DNA from: Symsagittifera roscoffensis
Lineage: Eukaryota > Xenacoelomorpha > Acoela > Convolutidae
Length of the DNA: 64,000 nt
Reading direction: 5' to 3'
Assembly: GCF_963678635.1 (NCBI RefSeq)
Contig: NC_087069.1
Location: 55,761,175-55,825,174 of the forward strand
In this document: positions 32,801-41,205 of the stretch, in pieces
Layout of the letters: the number at the start of each line of letters is the position of its first letter
Numbering within the stretch: the first letter of the stretch is position 1
Translations under genes and position numbers: made by a program
Notes under the pieces: model-generated
Seen by the model: the letters and a program-made list of their open reading frames with translations, nothing else
Told to the model about the DNA's origin: nothing
The model's database searches: none

Positions 32801-33739
32801 GAGATTTCTAGTTCCATTGAGGTTTTCATTGTGTATGACTGTGGAGTTTAAACTATTATTTTGCATATCGGGTAAAAATGTATTATAGTTTAATGGTGTT
32901 GCATCAATGGTTAATGGTATTACTCTTACATAATCTCTTACGTAAGATATCATACTTATTGCTTGACTTGAGATTGATTGTGGGAAGTTTTTTATGAATG
33001 CGGAGTGAGACCATTCGGGGTCCCAAACATAGTCTGATTGTTCTGTGATGGCAGTATCATCGTTTGAGTTTTGGGGTCTAAAATTTTTTCTTGCTTGTGA
33101 AATTAAATCAATATTATGTGTGAAATAATCTATTATGAACCATGCCAAAATTTTTTGTAAGTCGTGTTTTGTATGTTGTGAAACTTCATCTTTCGTGAAA
33201 TTTTCTTTAATTATATTTAGAAAACTAGAGAGTAGTGTGATTTCATGTCGTACTCTTATATGTTTAGATGTTTCTGTCGGTGAGACATTTGGTATCTGGA
33301 TTTCGTTTTCTAATATCGAGATATAACTATATATTATTGCAAAAACTTCATTAGTGAATATGGAGTTTGCTCTTTGTGAGTTATGATATTGGATACTTTT
33401 TATATATTCTGTGAATACTTTTGAAAATTCTAAATCAAGGTCGTCTGTTTGAATTATATATTTACTGTGATTCTGATTTGTTGAACTGAATTCTATGGAG
33501 TAGATTCCGTATTGTTGTGTTAGGTTACATATATCTTTTAGATAGTGATCGATAATTTGTCTTTTGATTTTTACATCTGGGAACTCTGTTTTACATGGAC
33601 TGATTCCGGGTTCAAATAAATTTAAAAGTAAATTTTTGCAAAATATATGCTGTCCTCTATCAGTGGTTGCATCTACGATAAAGGGGAAGATATCATCATC
33701 ATCTGGACTTTCTTCACCTGGGGTGTGTGTTGAGCTCAT
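26852..33739 (-). CDS. gag-pol: LTR-element Gag-Pol polyprotein (2295 codons)
   Basis: One uninterrupted frame encodes Gag and most of Pol with no frameshift between them. Residues 1-590 are an unusual N-terminal extension: a possible helical domain to about 280, then Asn/Gln/Pro-rich disorder. A Ty3-type capsid region spans about 600-790 (WIHRRTALIQTTLDGAAQKW). A CCHC zinc knuckle CNYCRRYGHSISEC is at 845-858, followed by about 230 residues of Asn/Arg/Ser/Tyr repeats. The protease site is FLIDSGAES (1229-1237). About 330 residues before reverse transcriptase are unassigned. Reverse transcriptase is at about 1585-1770, with TADMNSAYNQ and YLDD at 1740. RNase H has MCDASNFGIGAAL and FTDHKPI. 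The HHCC half of integrase (GHSGSEKTY ... CNDCIVC) ends at the TAA. The intact length suggests a recently active element. Confidence 0.93.
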   Translation of the reverse strand: MSSTHTPGEESPDDDDIFPFIVDATTDRGQHIFCKNLLLNLFEPGISPCKTEFPDVKIKRQIIDHYLKDICNLTQQYGIYSIEFSSTNQNHSKYIIQTDDLDLEFSKVFTEYIKSIQYHNSQRANSIFTNEVFAIIYSYISILENEIQIPNVSPTETSKHIRVRHEITLLSSFLNIIKENFTKDEVSQHTKHDLQKILAWFIIDYFTHNIDLISQARKNFRPQNSNDDTAITEQSDYVWDPEWSHSAFIKNFPQSISSQAISMISYVRDYVRVIPLTIDATPLNYNTFLPDMQNNSLNSTVIHNENLNGTRNLTQQDIQTPSHFITEEIVHTTTTQQSISPIPPNLTTPRNTNPSQTQVTLQSTFKPSVAPKYSHMDYQTYRPMTIPPKTRKTFTRNNFADHNYNYTHPSKTNYQPRKNFSNYTRSRNWDNPIAQPNSVNFQTNLHPPQDRSENYPFFQQNKNKKQTSYQMDYLSSDDDFLQPDIFAPYNQEYRGQGLQKPHTNHRIFSPQPIDTQNQQPIQQQNPINTQYFQPIQQQNPIIAHSYQPTQMQNEIPLPYYLQQHEITRNQLSNFSQMPNAAESLQMTMNPYLMGGSSITSNKPLMVFTGTDPEYSVEDYLNAVTANLILNIGPEPINTPLHQNWIHRRTALIQTTLDGAAQKWFSVLPREIKSNWKRYTQEFSKMFDSERNKKQQRVLCNEIRRLPNETIKQLAVRIETLVRKAYSLNTHDYKNTKMTEILMMTLTQQLRKIAIKKRASHPSSIREPDLDFRKLVDKLEQAEITMKLEETENLKLQYVNRIETNTTSINNIQESDTDLVEKMTEILNIYQKHPNFKGKPSFKKWCNYCRRYGHSISECRQKQQDNQNKPQKYKEPNKSFYQYMKKDQNLPNKTVYSNNSSGKPLPNNTNYTRNQSPYNSSYRGRSPERRNTQNSSQNHYNRPNSQNNYSRSNSNTTRFVSRSNSQSRNNYYPNNQSRNSSYNRNRNYSNNRNRNYSNNRNQNYPNNRSRNNSYNRSNYNRPNNNYQNRSRNNSQNRHSSCNNRYRNYSQSPHRNNNHYNNSNNRHRSSTPKHQRNINQVQSNPETTSDPPGIDDTVNDTLQLNQINCESSDSESETENTISINMIAVENDYEPIIYEQPFSSHIYENQSELHHNYYIEPIHSTPTTQKPNEINTTNQPNENDKTKCLNTNHIYQNIQKEQPKEKIWIIPFLLESPRSKEFQPPDLEIDFLIDSGAESNIINIPTWNEIKTLHPKLTPLETSSKLATAQGSTLVNYGKIQLFLLPTRTMEQNKILTKPFKQIFHITDIKHNIIGIPFISKYIPTINILNSKILIKDKYTKTKDTSLTFFQRLNKQPPFFSKCYPIYNQQRKHLKPLSGNIYNFSIKQVHQYDKKQNKQKFYMSDFEFKPIHKFFKITISSIKYLKNSNSDIISLHVYNNTPYQVTLPLGLLGYCETNATISPIHEKAYRVNNILQLLDICQSTILNEELSINNIISNEKRNTDYFTKTPYFKPTFNINNYTENQQKFLTMFNFQHSQITQDEFEKLAKQLIKYSSVYATSKFDVGKISSSLHLPLKPDAVFKKQRASKVPIHLHDKVNRLLDILEQYNIISPVNKEEQPKGNTFINPVIILAKGESLKIVLDARYLNSLIDESKCNWPIEPIQVILTKINGKYFTTADMNSAYNQMPLDEQSRRLTQFVIGNQQYEFNRLFYGISIGPAAFSAFMSKIFRPLILKKNAITYLDDVFMQSQTKEEMFNVLEQYHQILQNENLKAAPDKSHFFLTRVKFLGHNIERKTITPLNSRIDAIQKLQPPTNKNKIQEFLGMLNFLRKYVYKMQLYLRPFYNILRQQNNFEWNTEHQARFEEIKKLLTEQISNTIPDSNQPFYAMCDASNFGIGAALLQSHNGTNKMNLISANSRLFTQAELRLSTLMRECTAIISTLTEYEFLILGSKHPTVLFTDHKPIIFLFTQKSNPNHRVYRFQLILMKFPNLHIVWTAGKNLALPDTLSRNTPPELLTRKTTVEIPKNIKFYLAKNETSPRLECKYAVKTDVEQSQINNLQHFPLYLDCQNNHYEVDLLGTSTFKPIPYSQWIKNNTQQKRVKQHSHKKDLFPLIEKENLTDKINLSGPQTNDSKYTINQVFDLHDPLDTIPLSKLEIENIFLPPTETITISTLKQYQNLDPVIRQLKSWHKYKTKPVKADTTILGNKTILRYFRKFNNTTINENTDLLEYKLNESTFPCLPLSMILIAFNNSHTQNIKGHSGSEKTYSNFIQNFYFPNAPIWIKVLCNDCIVCQLN

Positions 33740-34181
33740 TTTTTCGTTTGATGACTATTAATATGTAATTATCAATGTGTCTAACTGGTTGATTCCAATT
33801 GTATAAATGTACTGGTTTGTGTTTATATTGCTTTTTTATTCTTCTTTTTCCTCTTTTTGATGAATTTGAAGTTGTTTCTGAGTCGGAAAAATATAATTGA
33901 TCGTGAATGGGGCAATTTTTATCTATAGATTCTTTCAATTTATAAAGTTCGTCTAAACTGCTGGTTTCTGATTCTGAAAATGCGTTGCGGTTTTTGGAAA
34001 ATCTTTTTCGTGTAATTTGTCTTTGTTTGGTTATTATTTTTCTTTTTAGGGTTTGTCGTTTTGTTCTGATATATCCAACTGTTTGTGTGTGTGGTGTGAT
34101 TACAAGGTCGTATTTTTTGTTATCTATTTCACAATTGTGTAAAACGATTGTTTGTTTATTTCCTAGGTTTTTAAATGACAT
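33714..34181 (-). CDS. LTR-element first ORF, small basic protein (155 aa)
   Basis: Unrecognised. The ORF lies between the 5' leader and gag and overlaps the gag start by 26 bases in another frame. It is strongly basic: TKRQTLKRKIITKQRQ then ITRKRF, and later KRGKRRIKKQYKHK. An acidic/serine patch (SESETSSLDE) lies between. Such arginine/lysine blocks could act as a nuclear localisation signal or RNA-binding motif, as in regulatory proteins of complex retroviruses, but that is analogy only. A protein ahead of gag is unusual for Ty3/gypsy elements. Confidence 0.6.
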   Translation of the reverse strand: MSFKNLGNKQTIVLHNCEIDNKKYDLVITPHTQTVGYIRTKRQTLKRKIITKQRQITRKRFSKNRNAFSESETSSLDELYKLKESIDKNCPIHDQLYFSDSETTSNSSKRGKRRIKKQYKHKPVHLYNWNQPVRHIDNYILIVIKRKNELNTHPR

Positions 34182-35410
34182 AAGGTTTAGGATGACGGGT
34201 GCAAAAGGTTGTTAAATGATTTCTATGTGCTTAAACTGTTAGTTCTTACGATTTTTTGGTTAGCTTAACCTGGGTCTATTTGTTCAGGGTTGGGGAGAAA
34301 AGTATATCGATTCCGAAGAATGATTTTATACTTTCTCGTGGCTAGTATAAGTTAAGGTGTTAACTTACTTAATCTTACTTAAGGGTAGTGATTGTGTTCA
34401 GGGTTGGAGAATAGTAAATCGATCCACAAGGTTCAGGTATAATTAGAATGCGAGTAGTTCGTTAGATACTATTTTAAACTTACTAAGTCTAAGATTTATC
34501 CTGGGTCTGGTAAGAGGGGGGATCAAGTGAAAGATGAATAACCGAAGTTCTTCACTGTTTATCCTAATTTGAATGATTAGTTTTGTTCAAAAATTTCTGT
34601 TAGTCCTGGGTTTTTAGAAAGGGTTGGATAGTGAATCGACGTTTGAGGTTGTTAGACACTAGCTAAGTGGGTGGGGGAGAACAAAATTGTTCTTTTTGAT
34701 CCAAGGAGAGGCCTTGATGATCAAGTTTTAAATTTAATTAAATAGAAAATGATTTAAGATCCAAGGATAAGCCTTGATGATCTGATTTTAAAATTAAGTG
34801 AATTTAAGTTTAAATAATGATTTAAATTTGTGTAGAGAAAAGATTTAGTGTTTTTATGATATTAGTGAGTTTATGAATGCTGTTATGTTTAGGTGATGAA
34901 GCTGGAACAACAGGATGATTTATAATTACTAACCATTTATTGTCATGCTACTAATTTTTATTTTGATTTTTCAATAAATATTTTTCAAACATGTTTTGTA
35001 TATTACTGCAGAATTTAGGAAAACGATCTGAGATCTTTTTATCAATCGTTATTGTATATTAATATTTGTTTAGCGCCTGAAATGATTTTGAAGATTGACT
35101 TCAAGATTTTATGTTTGCAGATGAAAATCTAAATTCATTGCTAGTAGTATTCTAAATACAAAAGTTTGTGTTGGCTTTTGCCGAACTATCATATAACTAT
35201 ATGGTGAGTTTCTACTTTGTCGTATGTCGTCTCTGGTTCGAGGTCTTCTTCCAATTCCGGGTAGTTCTGTTATCGTTCGAAATATTGGCTCTGATCTATT
35301 GAGTCGTAGAGACATTTCGATTAAATTATCGTCGTATAACATTTTGTAAATGTTTTGTCTAAATTCTAATCTATTTTTTGGTTAATTCTAAGCTATTAAG
35401 GTCTTGTTCG
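34182..35410 (-). promoter_or_regulatory. LTR-element 5' leader with repeated hairpins
   Basis: This 1.2-kb untranslated leader holds two copies of a 25-base motif, GATCCAAGG...CCTTGATGATC, at 34698-34722 and 34758-34782. Each can fold as a CAAGG/CCTTG stem. Three diverged copies of AGGGTTGG...ATCGA lie near 34286, 34398 and 34617. A consensus-like donor (GTAAGT, 34368-34363) is present. Repeated hairpins in a leader are candidates for RNA packaging or dimerisation signals; this is inference. Confidence 0.5.
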
Positions 35411-35428
35411 AGACTTATGGTCGCACCA
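35411..35428 (-). promoter_or_regulatory. Putative primer binding site of the LTR element
   Basis: Two bases inside the 5' LTR, the minus strand reads TGGTGCGACCATAAGTCT. A TGG start is expected for the complement of a tRNA 3' CCA. The plus-strand copy TTCGAGA...TGGTCGCACCA also looks like a T-loop and acceptor end. It resembles the end of tRNA-Arg but with an extra base before CCA, so I leave the tRNA unassigned. Confidence 0.65.
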
Positions 35429-35430
35429 GA

Positions 35431-35840
35431 TGAGTTAGGACCGAAGTGTATAACTCATAGAGTAATTTCGGATAGGGTACACCGTCTGCTCGTCACGCTA
35501 TCTTATTTTCGGCCGGATAGATTCGTGCAACTTCTTAGTCTAATACCAATCCTAATCTTACTCTTATACTATCTAGTCTCAGGTTGTTTAACTAGTCTCT
35601 GCTAGGCTCAATAGATCTAGGGTATACTGGTTTATTGCGGTTGCTGAAGTCTTCTTGGAGAGTCAACTAATTTCTAAGTTAAATTCAAATCTCTCTGGTG
35701 CTGAAATTACAAGTAATTTCAGCACTTACAAATAAGTGGATTGTTAGTTAGATGGATCATGATTGGTTAATATTAAATACTTTACATTGGTAAAATATCT
35801 AATTTATCCAATCATAAAATGTAGTTTAGATCAGGTTCCA
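35431..35840 (-). repeat. 5' LTR of the 18.9-kb element
   Basis: This is the right-hand copy of the 410-bp TG...CA repeat, matching 16925-17334 throughout. In sense orientation transcription would start here and run toward lower coordinates. It carries the same CCAAT words, AATAAA (35636-35631) and the 28-base palindrome (35698-35725). The outside flank begins ATATCGACC. Confidence 0.93.
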
Positions 35841-36749
35841 ATATCGACCACTTTTTTTCAATAATATCGTCAATTTTAGAAAAATTAGAAAATAGGGTCA
35901 ATTTCATTGGAACTTTAAGAAAAGACCATGATTTTTAGTGGTTTTATTAATCGTTCTCATTGTATAGATTATACTAAATTACAATCGGCTTTTTAAAAAA
36001 TTCAAATATGTGAACAAGTACGAAAGCAGCGAAAACAAAAATCTGTATCCGCCGTATCATGTTTTCCACTAAAGGAACACTATAAATATTTCTTAGCAAT
36101 CGTTATGTCGTCATTGAAGTAATGATGGCATGGTGAAATCATCATTAGCTAAGATGTAAAAAAAAACATAAAACAAACAGTTCAGAAAGATTTTAGACCG
36201 TTACTGCAAGAGAAGCAGTGCCAATTTGTTTACGTTTTATTATTCAGTCAATCACATCTGAAAGTGCGATACAGATGACGCTAACAAAAATTCGAAGATA
36301 TAACCACATATATGATCACCTGGCTAAATTTTTTAAAATCCATGTAAAAAGGAACGTGGATAAACAAACTTAATGTAATTTGCAAAAAAAGACGTTTCCG
36401 AAACTGGATGTCAAATCAAAGTGAAAACATCATAGTAATTTTGTAAAGAAAGAACTGGAATGAAGAAACAAAATCTGTTTGATGGAAAAGCAGATAAAAC
36501 ATCGGGGAAAAAGAAAACTTAAGTCGAATTTATCATTCTCTAAGAGCCTACAAAAATATTACCCAAGTGCTGATTCAGCTTTTTTGAGTGTTTCAGAAAA
36601 CAAATTTTGCATTTTTTGGTCGCAGTTGTCGCAACAAAACTTTAGGTTCATTGGATATTTGATTTACCGATGTAAAAGCTGTCTAAAAATAATTGAATAA
36701 ACGAAAAACAAAACTCTAGTGGCCATGGTGGTTTGATGAGTTATTTCCC
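35841..36749. other. AT-rich intronic DNA
   Basis: This is the outer flank of the LTR element. No gene, tRNA or clear repeat is seen. The ORF at 36479-36700 lacks recognisable content. Confidence 0.4.
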
Positions 36750-37152
36750 GCATTGGAGTTCCATGAATAAAAATTGATTATAATTGAGTTTCCTTGTCAG
36801 TGTCCTTAAAAGTGAAATCAAATCGATTATATTCATTTAAAAATGAATTATAATGTTAATATTTTTCGAGGCAACAAAATCCTTTTCTCATCCATTATAA
36901 TAGATTTTTTTTTCAATTTTGTGGACACTGACAATGAAACTAAATTATAATCGATTTTTTTCCACCTTACTGAGATGCGAATTTCAACGCACATAAAGTC
37001 TTTTCTACGTTTTAAATTAAAGTTGGGGGGGGGGGGTAATGTTGAGTAATATAAAAAGTAACAAAAGTGTCAAAGTTAGGTAGAAAAGACTTTATGTGCG
37101 TTGGGTATTTCGGAGCCCAACGGAATCTTTTTGCAATTTGAGTTTAGGTTTT
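36750..37152. repeat. AT-palindrome repeat, copy right of the LTR element
   Basis: It begins GCATTGGAGTTCCATG, related to the inverted ends of the 12218-13864 element. It matches 15365-15697 closely, then resumes matching 16667-16709 (GGAGCCCAACGGAATC ... TTTAGGTTTTG). Between the two matching parts this copy has only about 25 bases, where the left copy has the palindrome and minisatellite. Confidence 0.75.
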
Positions 37153-38425
37153 GAAATGGATTAGGCCAGGCCGTACACTCGCTTTACAAAGTTTCCGCAT
37201 CACTCACTTGATAAATGCTGAAATTCTTGCAAAATTTAGCACGACTCGCGGAACAAAAATAAAATGGAAAAAAATCTATTTTAATGTGATTTCTTACTTA
37301 TTATAAAATCCATTATAATGGATTCAAAATGAATTATAATGCATTTTGTTTTGGCGAGAAAAAATGGATTTAAATACATTTTTAGTCCAATTTTGTTGTC
37401 TGAACGTAACATGGGAATCGATTATATTTACAACATTGAAGACCACGAAAAACCACTATAATCGATTTTCTTGCATTAACCAGTCATCGGAGAATACATA
37501 GCCATAATTATAGGCAAAGAAACCACTGAGCGCGCCTTACGCGATTGTCATAAGATTGGAAAACTTCGTGCGTTATAAAAAGCTTAAAAAAAGAATTTGA
37601 AAAACAAAGATAAATAAAAATCTTTTGAAATCGATGCACTTGATTTAAGAGAAAGTACTGATTAACAGATTTTCAAGTTTTTTTTGCAAGAATCAGTTTT
37701 GTCAAAGCAACAGTTTGTTTTCCGTTAAAAACAATCTTGAACTTATGTAATGAGAAAAAAATTTAAACGGATTGCGGCAAGGGAAAAAACAGAAGGTCAT
37801 GCTATCTTCATTGAGCTCAAAATTGCATTCAAAACTCTACCTCATCAAATACTTATTGAAAAATAGAGAGCGATGGTTATAGCCAACCAAACCAAATTTT
37901 GAAATATTGAAAAACTATTTAAGTAATCAGTGTCAAAATTTCACCGAAAAAAAAACATTTATTCAAAACGTCGCACTGTCAAACTAGCAAAATGAACTTT
38001 TTTTGAAGATGTTACAAATATTGTCAGCTCTTCTTTTGAGAGTATAAAAACTGATGGAAAATCTTTCAAGGATTGGTGTATTGCTTAAATATTAAGAGTT
38101 AGTTCATCTTTATGTGAATGAACGTCCTTTAGAAACTCCAGCCGGTAGAAGTGTATATCTGCGATCAAGTTTAAAAAGTTATGCAAGTTTTTAGGTGTTC
38201 ACATTGATAACAAAGTTTTTGATGATCACCTAAAATACGTTTTTGTGAATTAAATAACATCTGTCGTGTTATCTGCAAAACAGGAGACATTTACCCAATG
38301 ACGTTTCTTCCGTTGTTCTAGAATTGTGATTCAGAGAGCATATTAAGATATGGCATCTTCCATCTATGGCTCTACCTGTTTCACAAATGTTATATTGTTT
38401 CACTATGTAAGAACTATCAAAATAC
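37153..38425. other. Intronic DNA with another AT-palindrome copy
   Basis: About 37260-37490 contains ATTATAAT and ATCGATT words of the same family, with a recognisable CATTATAATGGATT. The rest shows no gene. Confidence 0.4.
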
Positions 38426-38600
38426 CTCATGAGTTCCTAGGTCGGCACTGATGGCGGTGGTGATGAGTGCGTAGGGTCCATTCACAGTCATGCCAGAGAG
38501 GACTAGGAGGGGGATGCCATAGACATTGTCCGTTCCGAACTCATTGTACAGCAACATACAAGGCAGAGCAAGGATAATGGACAGGGCTGTGACCAGGGAC
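38426..38600 (-). CDS. SLC37A: SLC37A exon 9
   Basis: The acceptor is TTTTCCAG before 38600; the donor is GAG then GTATTT at 38425. It encodes ALSIILALPCMLLYNEFG and the family signature VNGPYALITTAISADLGTHE. It enters with one base completing an Arg codon (AG from exon 8) and leaves in phase 0, joining exon 10 cleanly. Confidence 0.95.
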
Positions 38601-38855
38601 CTGGAAAACCATCAAGAAGATATACATTATGCACAAACTTTTATTTGAACAGATGCTTGAAACTGAATAGAGACCTTTAGCGTGAATAACACTCTCCTTT
38701 AAGAAATTGGCTGTCCGCAACATTCCAAGTTAGCTAGCACGATCGAATATTTTAAATTTCAAAAATGGCCCAAAATTGTGTCCATGACATTCTATGCTTA
38801 TGACTGTCTTTATTAATTTAGCAGCAGTAGTACTAGTGTGTACTGTGTTGTCTAC

Positions 38856-39994
38856 TTTGTGTGTGTGTGTGTTTATGGGCGTGTGTGTAAGTGTATGTGT
38901 AAGCGTTTGAGTGTATGTGTATGTGCGTTTGCGTGTAAGTGTGCGTGATTGGGTAATATATATGCGTGTGAGTAAACGAAAAACTTTCGAATAGGTTAAA
39001 TGTGTGTGGGTGTGTGAGTGTGTGTGTGTACGTGTGTATGTGGGTTTGTGTGTGTACGTGAGTGTGCGTGTATCTCAGTGCACGCTAGTGTGAGTGCGTG
39101 TGTGTGTGTGTTTATGGGCGTGTGTGTAAGTGTATGTGCGTGTTGGTTTCTGTATGTGCGTGTGTGCATGTGTGTGTGTTTAAGCGTTTGCGTGTATGTG
39201 TATGTGCGTTTGCGTGTAAGTGTGCGTGATTGGGTAATATATATGTGTGTGAGTAAACGAATAACGTTCGAATAATTAAAATGTGTGTGCGTGTGTCAGT
39301 GTGTGTGTGTGTGTGTGTGTGTGAGTGCGTGTATCTCAGCGTGTGCTTGTGTGAGTATGTGTTAATGCGTATGTGTGTGTGTGTATACGCGCGTTGGTGA
39401 GTGTATTAGCGCGTGTGTGTATGTGTGTGTATGAGTAGATGAGTGTGCGTGTATCTCGGTGTATGCTGATGTGCGTTTGTGTGTATGTGTTTATGGGTGT
39501 GTGAAAGTGTATATGCGTGTTGGTGTGTGTATGTGCGTGTGTGTATGTGTGTGCGTGTTTTTGCGTTTGAGTGAATGTGTTTGTGCGTTTGCGTGTAAGT
39601 GTGCTTGAGTATGTACTATATATGTGTGTGAGTAAACGAATAACTCTCGAATATTTTTAATTTGTATGTATATGTGAGTGTATGTGTGTAAGTGGGCGTG
39701 TGTGTTTTTGAGCGTGTGAGTGCATGTGAGTGTGTGTGTGTGAGTGTGTCAGTGTGTGTATGTATATTTGAGTGTGTGTGTGGGTGTGTGCGTGTGAGTG
39801 TGTGTGGGTGTAAGTGTCTGTGTGTGAGTTGTTGGTGTGCGTGTGTGTGAGTAAGTGTGTGTGAATAAGTGTGTGTGTTTGTAATATTGTGTTTGCGTGT
39901 ATGTGTAGGTGTTTAAGTGTACTTGACAGTTTGTATGTGTGTGTGAGTGGGTGTTTGTGTGTGGGTATGTGTGAGTTTGTAAGTGTGTGCGTGT

Positions 39995-40041
<47 letters not shown>

Positions 40042-40627
40042 TGTGTGAGTGTGTGTGTATAAGGGTTAATGGTTTAAGTGTATGTGTGCGTGTGTGTGCG
40101 TGTTTAAATAGTTGCGAGTGTGTGTGTGGATGTGTGTGTGTGCGTGTTTGTATTTAAGTGTGTGTGTGTGTGTGTGCGTGTGAGTGTGTTTGTAAGTGTG
40201 TGTGTGTTGTTGTGTTTGGATGTATATGTATGTGTTTAAGTGTGTGTGTATTATTGTGTTTGCGTGTATGTGTGCGTGTATAATTGTGTGAGTGTTTGTA
40301 TAAATGTGTGTGTTTGTGTTTTATGTGTGTGTGTGTGAGTGTGTGTGTGTGTGTGTGGGTTTATGTGTTTGCGTGTATGTGTCCATGTTTCATTGTGTAA
40401 GTGTGTGTGTCTCTGGGTCTCTGTGTGTGTGTCTGTGTAAAAGTGTCTGTGTATGCAATTATATATGTGTGTGTACGTGCGTGCGTGTGAGTGTGTGGGT
40501 GAGAATGTTTGTGTAAGTGTATGTGTTGTTGTGTTTGCATGTATGTGTGTGTGTTTAAGTGTGTGTGTGTGTTATTGTATTTGCAAGTATGTGTGCGTGT
40601 TTGAAAGTGGGTGAGTGAGCGAGTGTG

Positions 40628-40693
<66 letters not shown>

Positions 40694-40706
40694 TGTGTTT
40701 GTATAT

Positions 40707-40741
<35 letters not shown>

Positions 40742-40835
40742 TGTGTGTGTGTATATATAAGTGTGTGTGTGTGTGTTATTATTTTGCGTGTACGGGTGTG
40801 TGTATGTTTGTATGTGTGTGTGTGTGTCAGTGTGT
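38856..40835. repeat. GT-rich microsatellite tract (about 2 kb)
   Basis: Interrupted (GT)n occurs with GTAT, GTGC and GTAA variants. The section 38870-39260 is repeated with variation, including the landmark TATATATG...GTGAGTAAACGA at about 38956, 39236 and 39618. Read on the minus strand it is (CA)n inside the SLC37A intron between exons 8 and 9. Cys/Val and Thr/His frames here are artefacts. Confidence 0.95.
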
Positions 40836-41059
40836 TTGTCCCGAGTCGAGATTTTTCACCTAATTTGAAGCTTTGAGCGGTTTGAGCGGTTTTTTTAGAC
40901 AATTACGCTCAAAACCTTGCTTCAAAATGAGCGGTTTGAGCGATTTTTGAACGGTTCATCTAAAAAAACCGCTCAAAAACCGCGCAAGATTGGAACGGTT
41001 TTGAGCGGTTTATCTAAAAAAACCGCTCAAAAACCGCGGAAGATTTAATAATAAAAAGT

Positions 41060-41132
41060 CGACCACAGAGGGATTCGAACCCACAATCTTCTGATTCGAA
41101 GTCAGGCGCCTTATCCGTTATCCCATGCGGCC
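41060..41132 (-). tRNA. tRNA-Arg(UCG)-like sequence, possibly a pseudogene
   Basis: A 73-base cloverleaf-like sequence has anticodon loop CTTCGAA (anticodon TCG), B-box GGTTCGAATCC and acceptor arms GGCCGCA/TGTGGTC pairing with two G-U pairs. T5 follows at once, as a Pol III terminator. The D stem (GGAT against AGGC) has two mismatches and the T stem one, so it may be inactive. It lies inside a repetitive element. Confidence 0.6.
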
Positions 41133-41205
41133 CTGAAAATAGTGTCTCGCAGCGAAGCCAATATAAATTACGCACCACAATTCCTGTGACAGTGATACGT
41201 ACCTC

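Larger units (their letters stand above)
16925..35840 (-). mobile_element. Giant complex Ty3/gypsy-type LTR retroelement (18,916 bp)
   Basis: Two matching 410-bp LTRs bound an 18.1-kb interior read on the minus strand. The order is leader with primer site, small basic ORF, gag-pol with integrase, two tiny hydrophobic ORFs, an ORF lacking ATG, an envelope-like glycoprotein, a last long ORF and a 1.6-kb 3' untranslated part. Protease, reverse transcriptase, RNase H, integrase in that order is the Ty3/gypsy and retrovirus order. The size and number of extra ORFs are far above typical Ty3/gypsy elements, which are usually 5-9 kb. The sense strand is A- and C-rich and G-poor throughout. It lies in the last SLC37A intron, in the same direction as the gene. 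No target-site duplication is seen. Confidence 0.92.

Noticed and set aside
20481-34215. Many plus-strand ORFs of 60-135 codons
   Set aside because: They are antisense shadows of the LTR-element ORFs; T/G-rich complement of A/C-rich coding gives hydrophobic frames.
35841-38425. Search for the second half of a larger element beyond the right LTR
   Set aside because: Only AT-rich repeats are visible; the CA edge and loss of LTR similarity at 35840 mark a clear end.
39018-40902. Cys/Val-rich and Thr/His-repeat ORFs
   Set aside because: They are artefacts of the GT/CA microsatellite.
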